Part shown: piece after piece, positions 60,583 to 64,000 of the stretch | Layout: every line of letters begins with the position of its first letter | Numbering within the stretch: position 1 is the stretch's first letter | Assembly (NCBI RefSeq): GCF_021474405.1 | Contig: NZ_JAKEIO010000003.1 | Coordinates: 1-64,000 of the forward strand | Reading direction: 5' to 3' | From: [Streptosporangium] indianense | GTDB taxonomy: Bacteria; Actinomycetota; Actinomycetes; Streptomycetales; Streptomycetaceae | DNA length: 64,000 nucleotides | Position numbers and translations under genes: made by a program | Notes under the pieces: model-generated | The model's input: only the letters and a program-made list of their open reading frames with translations | Told to the model about the DNA's origin: nothing | Databases searched by the model: none

Positions 60583-62061
60583 TCATGGCGTCCGGGACGG
60601 CTTCTTCTTGTCGAAGAGCCAGGCGTCGAAGAGCTTCGTCAGGTTCTTCCCGGACTTGCCCTCACACAGGGCGATGAATTGTCCGGTGTCGGCGTTGCCG
60701 TGCCGGTGCTGCCGGGTCCAGGTACGAAGGATGTCGAAGAAGATCTCGTCACCGACGGCCTCACGCACCTTGTGCACGACCATGGCGCCGCGCCCATAGA
60801 CGGGCGGGTCGGAGAGGCGCGCCGCGCTGGGAGGGTCGGCCGGCGGGAAGGCCCAGATTCCCTCGCTCTCGGCATCCGAGCCGTCGTAGAAGTCCTCGAA
60901 GATCTCGTCGGTGCTCCTGCCGCCCTGCTCCTCCTCCCAGAGCCACTCCGCGTAGGTGGCCATACCCTCGTTGAGCCAGATGTCCTTCCACTTGCGCAAG
61001 GTGACGGAGTTGCCGAACCACTGATGCGCCAACTCGTGGACGAGCAGACTCTCGTCCGGCGCCTCATCGAAGTAGGGCTTGGTCTGGGTCTCCAGGGCAT
61101 AGTCGAGCTCGGGCAGGTGGTCGACGATTGCGCCGGTGGAGGAGAAGGGGTAGGGGCCGAAGCGTTCGTTCGCCCAGCCGACGATCTCGGGCACCAGATC
61201 TTTGACGTCTGCGGCGTTCTCGGACTCGTCGGGGTCGATGGCGACGTACACGGGCAGGTCGTCGTCGGCCGAGCCCCGGTCGACCTCGAAGTAGCCGACG
61301 GAGACATGAGCGAGGTAGCTGGCCATGGGCTCTGTGGTGCGCCAGTGCCGGGTCACTGTCTCGCCCTTGTCCTCTTCCCTGGTCAGTTCGCCGTTGCTGA
61401 CCACGTCGTAGGGGGTGCCGTCCTCGTCCTTGGGGACGGTGACCGTGATGTCGTACGTGGCCTTGTCCGAGGGGTGGTGGTTCCCCGGGAACCAGGTCAT
61501 GGAACCGGCGGGCTGCCCGAGGGCGGTGGAGCCGTCATCGGTCTCTATCCAGCCCTCCAGGCTTCCGTCGTCGTTCTCGATCGTGCGGGGGGTGCCGTCG
61601 TAGGTGACGACCGTCTTGAAGATGTCGCCTTCATGGACCGGCTTCGCCGGTGTCACCAGCAACTCGTCCTTCTGACGCCGATACCGGGCCTTCGCTCCCT
61701 GCACGGTGGCCAGGCGTATCCGCAGCCCTGACAGGTCGAGGTCGAAGCGGCTCAGGTCCTGGGTGGCGCGCGCTGTGATGACAGCCGTGCCCTTCAGACG
61801 GTTGGTCTCGGGCACATAGTCCAGGGTCAGTCCGTAGTGCGTCACGTCGTAGCCACCGTTGCCGAGTGCGGGAAACAGCCGGTCACCGACCCCGGCCGCG
61901 CCGGGTTTCGAGGCCGCGGCGGCACCGTCCCCCGACGCGGAGCCGGTGCAGGAGGTCGTCATCGTCATGGCCAGGAGGAGTGCTGCAGCCGGAACCCAGC
62001 CGGACACCCGGACGGGTACCGTCGGCCGACGTCGACGGTCGTTCGCTCTGTGAGGGCTCAT
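60583..62061 (-). CDS. M1-family metallopeptidase, lipoprotein
   Basis: A 492-residue secreted aminopeptidase-like protein. A lipobox-like signal sequence ends TMTTSC (near residue 35). The M1 domain includes DYALETQTKPYF (the exopeptidase GxMEN position, here ALETQ), the zinc motif HELAHQWFGN and the third ligand in NEGMATYAEW. A C-terminal helical part ends KKKPSRTP. The ATG at 62061 with GGAG seven bases upstream is preferred; a longer frame to 62157 lacks support. Probably trims peptides outside the cell, as do many secreted Streptomyces peptidases. Confidence 0.93.
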   Translation of the reverse strand: MSPHRANDRRRRPTVPVRVSGWVPAAALLLAMTMTTSCTGSASGDGAAAASKPGAAGVGDRLFPALGNGGYDVTHYGLTLDYVPETNRLKGTAVITARATQDLSRFDLDLSGLRIRLATVQGAKARYRRQKDELLVTPAKPVHEGDIFKTVVTYDGTPRTIENDDGSLEGWIETDDGSTALGQPAGSMTWFPGNHHPSDKATYDITVTVPKDEDGTPYDVVSNGELTREEDKGETVTRHWRTTEPMASYLAHVSVGYFEVDRGSADDDLPVYVAIDPDESENAADVKDLVPEIVGWANERFGPYPFSSTGAIVDHLPELDYALETQTKPYFDEAPDESLLVHELAHQWFGNSVTLRKWKDIWLNEGMATYAEWLWEEEQGGRSTDEIFEDFYDGSDAESEGIWAFPPADPPSAARLSDPPVYGRGAMVVHKVREAVGDEIFFDILRTWTRQHRHGNADTGQFIALCEGKSGKNLTKLFDAWLFDKKKPSRTP

Positions 62062-62285
62062 CTCGTGTCTCCAGCCGATCGCGGGGCGCGAGACGTCAGA
62101 GGCCCTGGAGTGTCTCGTGGTTGCCTCATGGCTCGTAAAAACACATCCTCGCGCCATCCGGCGGCATGGCCACGGACATGATCAATGCTGGCTGAGAGCG
62201 CGAGCGGCACCGCCCGCCCGCCTTCGATGCAGCATGAGGCCACGACGACAGGTCCCGCGCCACGAGGGAGCCCCGAGCAACGCAA

Positions 62286-62318
62286 AAGGCCAGGTCACGG
62301 GCGATGTGACCTGGCCTT
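62286..62318 (-). terminator. Terminator after tRNA-Thr
   Basis: Perfect 13-bp stem AAGGCCAGGTCAC (62286-62298) with GTGACCTGGCCTT (62306-62318), loop 7 bases, then TTTTGCG on the minus strand. Confidence 0.92.
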
Positions 62319-62324
62319 CTCCGG

Positions 62325-62398
62325 AGCCGCCTTCGGGATTCGAACCCGAGACCTACGCATTACGAGTGCGTTGCTCTGGCCATCTGAGCTAAGGCGGC
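62325..62398 (-). tRNA. tRNA-Thr (anticodon CGT)
   Basis: The minus strand reads GCCGCCTTAGCTCAGATGGC at the 5' end, an anticodon arm ACGCA-CTCGTAA-TGCGT with anticodon CGT, the T-arm with GTTCGAATCC and the acceptor AGGCGGC plus discriminator. The CCA end is not encoded. The intrinsic terminator is directly downstream. Confidence 0.95.
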
Positions 62399-62504
62399 GA
62401 GCTGTCCGCACCATGGTGCGATCAGCAACGACGGTAAGTCTACACAGTTTCCGAGGGTGCTCCGTACCAGCCCCGGCAGGGGGCCGCCCGGGGCCGGGAT
62501 CAAG

Positions 62505-64000
62505 CTATGAGCAGCGCTTTCCGTCCGTGGGCGGGGTGCCGCGCACCAGGTAGGCGTTGATCGTCCGGTCGATGCAGGAGCTGCCGCGGCCGTAGGCGGT
62601 GTGGCCGTCGCCCTCGTAGGTGAGCAGGCGCGCCGAGGACAGCTGGCCGGCCAGGGCCCGTGCCCAGCGGTAGGGGGTGGCCGGGTCCCGGGTCGTGCCG
62701 ACCACGACGATGGGCGCGGCGCCCTTCGCCTCGATGCGGTGCGGCTCACCCGTGGCCTGCACCGGCCAGTACGCACAGTTCAGAGCGGCCCACGCGAGCC
62801 CCTCACCGAAGACCGGTGAGGCCTTCCGGAACGCAGGCAGGGCCCTGCGCACCTGGTCGGGAGTGTCGAAGGCGGCCGGCAGGTCCAGGCAGTTCACCGC
62901 CGCGTTGGCGAACATCAGGTTGCTGTAGGCGCCGTCGGCGTCCCGCTCGTAGTAGCCGTCCGAGAGGACGAGGAGCCCGGAGCCGTCGTTCTCCTTCATC
63001 GCGGACGTCAGCGCCTCGCGCAGCTGCTCCCAGGCGCCCTCGTCGTACATGGCCGCGATCACACCGGTCGTGGCGAGCGACTCGGTGAGCGTCCGGCCGT
63101 CGGCGTCACCCGTGGGGACGGGCCGTGCGTCCAGCTTCGCGAAGAACGCCTTGAGGTTCTCACCCACCCGCTCGGGCGAGGTGCCCTTGCCGCCCAGCGG
63201 GCAACCGGCCTGCCGTACGCAGTCCTTCGCGAACGACCGGAACGCCGTCTCGAAACCCGCCGTCTGTTCGAGGTTCAGCCGCCGGGCCGGCAGCGACGGG
63301 TCCATCGCGCCGTCCAGCACCAGCCGGCCCGCCCGGTCCGGGAACAGCCCGGCGTACGTCGCCCCGAGGAACGTGCCGTACGAGGCCCCGACGTAGTTCA
63401 GCTTCTGGTCGCCGAGCGCGGCGCGCACGATGTCCATGTCCCGGGCCGCCTCCACGGTGGACACATGGCGCAGCAGCCGGGGCGCGTCCGCGCCGCAGCC
63501 CTCGGCGAACCTCCGGTACGCCGCGACCAGCCCGTCCGTCTCCCGCCCGTCGTCGGGTGTGGCGTCCGTGCGCGTGTACCTGTCCATCCCCGGCCCGTCC
63601 AGACACTCCACGGGCTCGCTGCCGGCCACGCCGCGCGGGTCGACCGCCACCATGTCGTAGCGGGCGCGGACCTCGGCCGGGTAGCCGATGCCCGCGTACG
63701 CCTGCATGTAGCCGATCGCCGAGCCGCCCGGTCCGCCCGGGTTCACCAGCAGCGAGCCCAGCCGCTTGCCAGGGCCGGTGGCCTTCTTGCGGGTGAGGGC
63801 GAGCCCGATGTCGCCGGCGGACGGTTCGGCGTAGTCGAGGGGTGCCTTGAGGGTGGCGCACTGGAAGCCGGAGACCCCGCACTTGCGCCACGCCGGCTTC
63901 TGCCCGTAGTACGTCGCGAGCGCCGCGGGCGTGGCCTGCGGCAGCGCGGCCAGTGCCGCCTCCTGCGCGGCGGAGGCGGCGGACGTCGTCGCGCTTCCGG
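62505..64000 (-). CDS. Secreted alpha/beta hydrolase, tripeptidyl aminopeptidase type (5' end outside window)
   Basis: C-terminal part (about 498 codons) of an S33-type aminopeptidase such as those called Tap/SlpD/SlpE in Streptomyces. Visible in order: LPQATPAALATYYGQKPAWR, the Cys-bearing VSGFQCATLKAPLDY, LLVNPGGPGGSAIG (oxyanion region), VDPRGVAGSEPVEC, nucleophile motif NYVGASYGTFLGATY, the aspartate region IVVVGTTRDPATPYRWA and the histidine in YEGDGHTAYGRGSSC. The frame is open to the window end, so the signal peptide is outside. Four or more cysteines suggest disulfides, in line with an extracellular location. Confidence 0.92.
   Translation of the reverse strand, partial: GSATTSAASAAQEAALAALPQATPAALATYYGQKPAWRKCGVSGFQCATLKAPLDYAEPSAGDIGLALTRKKATGPGKRLGSLLVNPGGPGGSAIGYMQAYAGIGYPAEVRARYDMVAVDPRGVAGSEPVECLDGPGMDRYTRTDATPDDGRETDGLVAAYRRFAEGCGADAPRLLRHVSTVEAARDMDIVRAALGDQKLNYVGASYGTFLGATYAGLFPDRAGRLVLDGAMDPSLPARRLNLEQTAGFETAFRSFAKDCVRQAGCPLGGKGTSPERVGENLKAFFAKLDARPVPTGDADGRTLTESLATTGVIAAMYDEGAWEQLREALTSAMKENDGSGLLVLSDGYYERDADGAYSNLMFANAAVNCLDLPAAFDTPDQVRRALPAFRKASPVFGEGLAWAALNCAYWPVQATGEPHRIEAKGAAPIVVVGTTRDPATPYRWARALAGQLSSARLLTYEGDGHTAYGRGSSCIDRTINAYLVRGTPPTDGKRCS

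Overview
The window is a gene-dense, very GC-rich stretch of actinobacterial chromosome and almost certainly comes from a Streptomyces. Evidence includes pervasive G/C in third codon positions, GTG starts, GTGA/ATGA start-stop overlaps, a TipA-type MerR regulator with its characteristic promoter, a DUF5753/DUF397 regulator pair, a SARP regulator, and a Zur-controlled set of zinc-free ribosomal protein paralogues. From memory, the gene order resembles the conserved core of the S. coelicolor chromosome around SCO3382-SCO3440; I could not run a comparison. No phage, plasmid, IS element or CRISPR array is visible, so this is core-type chromosome.

Layout. 1-3614 (minus): DUF2520 gene, panC and nadB in a tightly coupled cofactor operon. 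3804-9690: a threonine-aldolase family enzyme, a small protein divergent from a DUF5937/ArsR regulator with a palindrome between them, a NarL-type two-component system and a MidA/NDUFAF7-type methyltransferase. 9716-12760: a stand-alone NuoD paralogue and a bPH2 membrane pair. 12973-17642: a coiled-coil membrane protein, a membrane-anchored esterase and an MprF-like protein. 17715-21841: folate genes folP, folB, folK plus a DUF3180 gene, with folE facing them. 21970-29018 (minus): ftsH, hpt, tilS, a DUF2342 metalloprotease and a PBP4-type carboxypeptidase. 29098-36532: ppa, a ThrE-type exporter, DedA, YbjQ, tipA, and a ClC channel/glutamate decarboxylase pair. 36546-39530: a DrrAB-like ABC exporter with its PadR regulator, and a DinB protein. 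39640-43225: an aldehyde dehydrogenase and a three-gene regulatory cluster (XRE/DUF5753, RsbW-like ATPase, DUF397). 43920-46409: Zur-box ribosomal paralogues (S18, L31, L33 one way; L28, S14 the other) with a CobW-like protein. 46524-52058: two lipoproteins, a DUF2786 protein, an HTH/Clp-N protein and a DNA polymerase I-like protein. 52058-55437: a SARP/NB-ARC/TPR regulator interrupted by a one-base frameshift. 55910-64000: a glycosyltransferase, an AraC/GyrI regulator, secreted proteases, tRNA-Thr and a partial tripeptidyl-aminopeptidase-like hydrolase.

The observations most worth following: (1) a 28-bp element with 26 identical positions lies at nearly the same distance and in the same orientation upstream of the ATPase and DUF397 genes, which suggests one shared regulator; (2) the NuoD paralogue keeps the arginine that NDUFAF7 methylates in mitochondrial complex I, sits convergent with a MidA/NDUFAF7-type methyltransferase, and has Trp in place of the quinone-site Tyr; (3) the CobW-like protein inside the Zur cluster has lost its P-loop; (4) an HTH/Clp-N gene has a textbook leaderless promoter whose -35 and -10 boxes are both covered by one repeated 8-mer; (5) several genes are followed by decayed tandem copies of their own 3' ends, including the stop codon.
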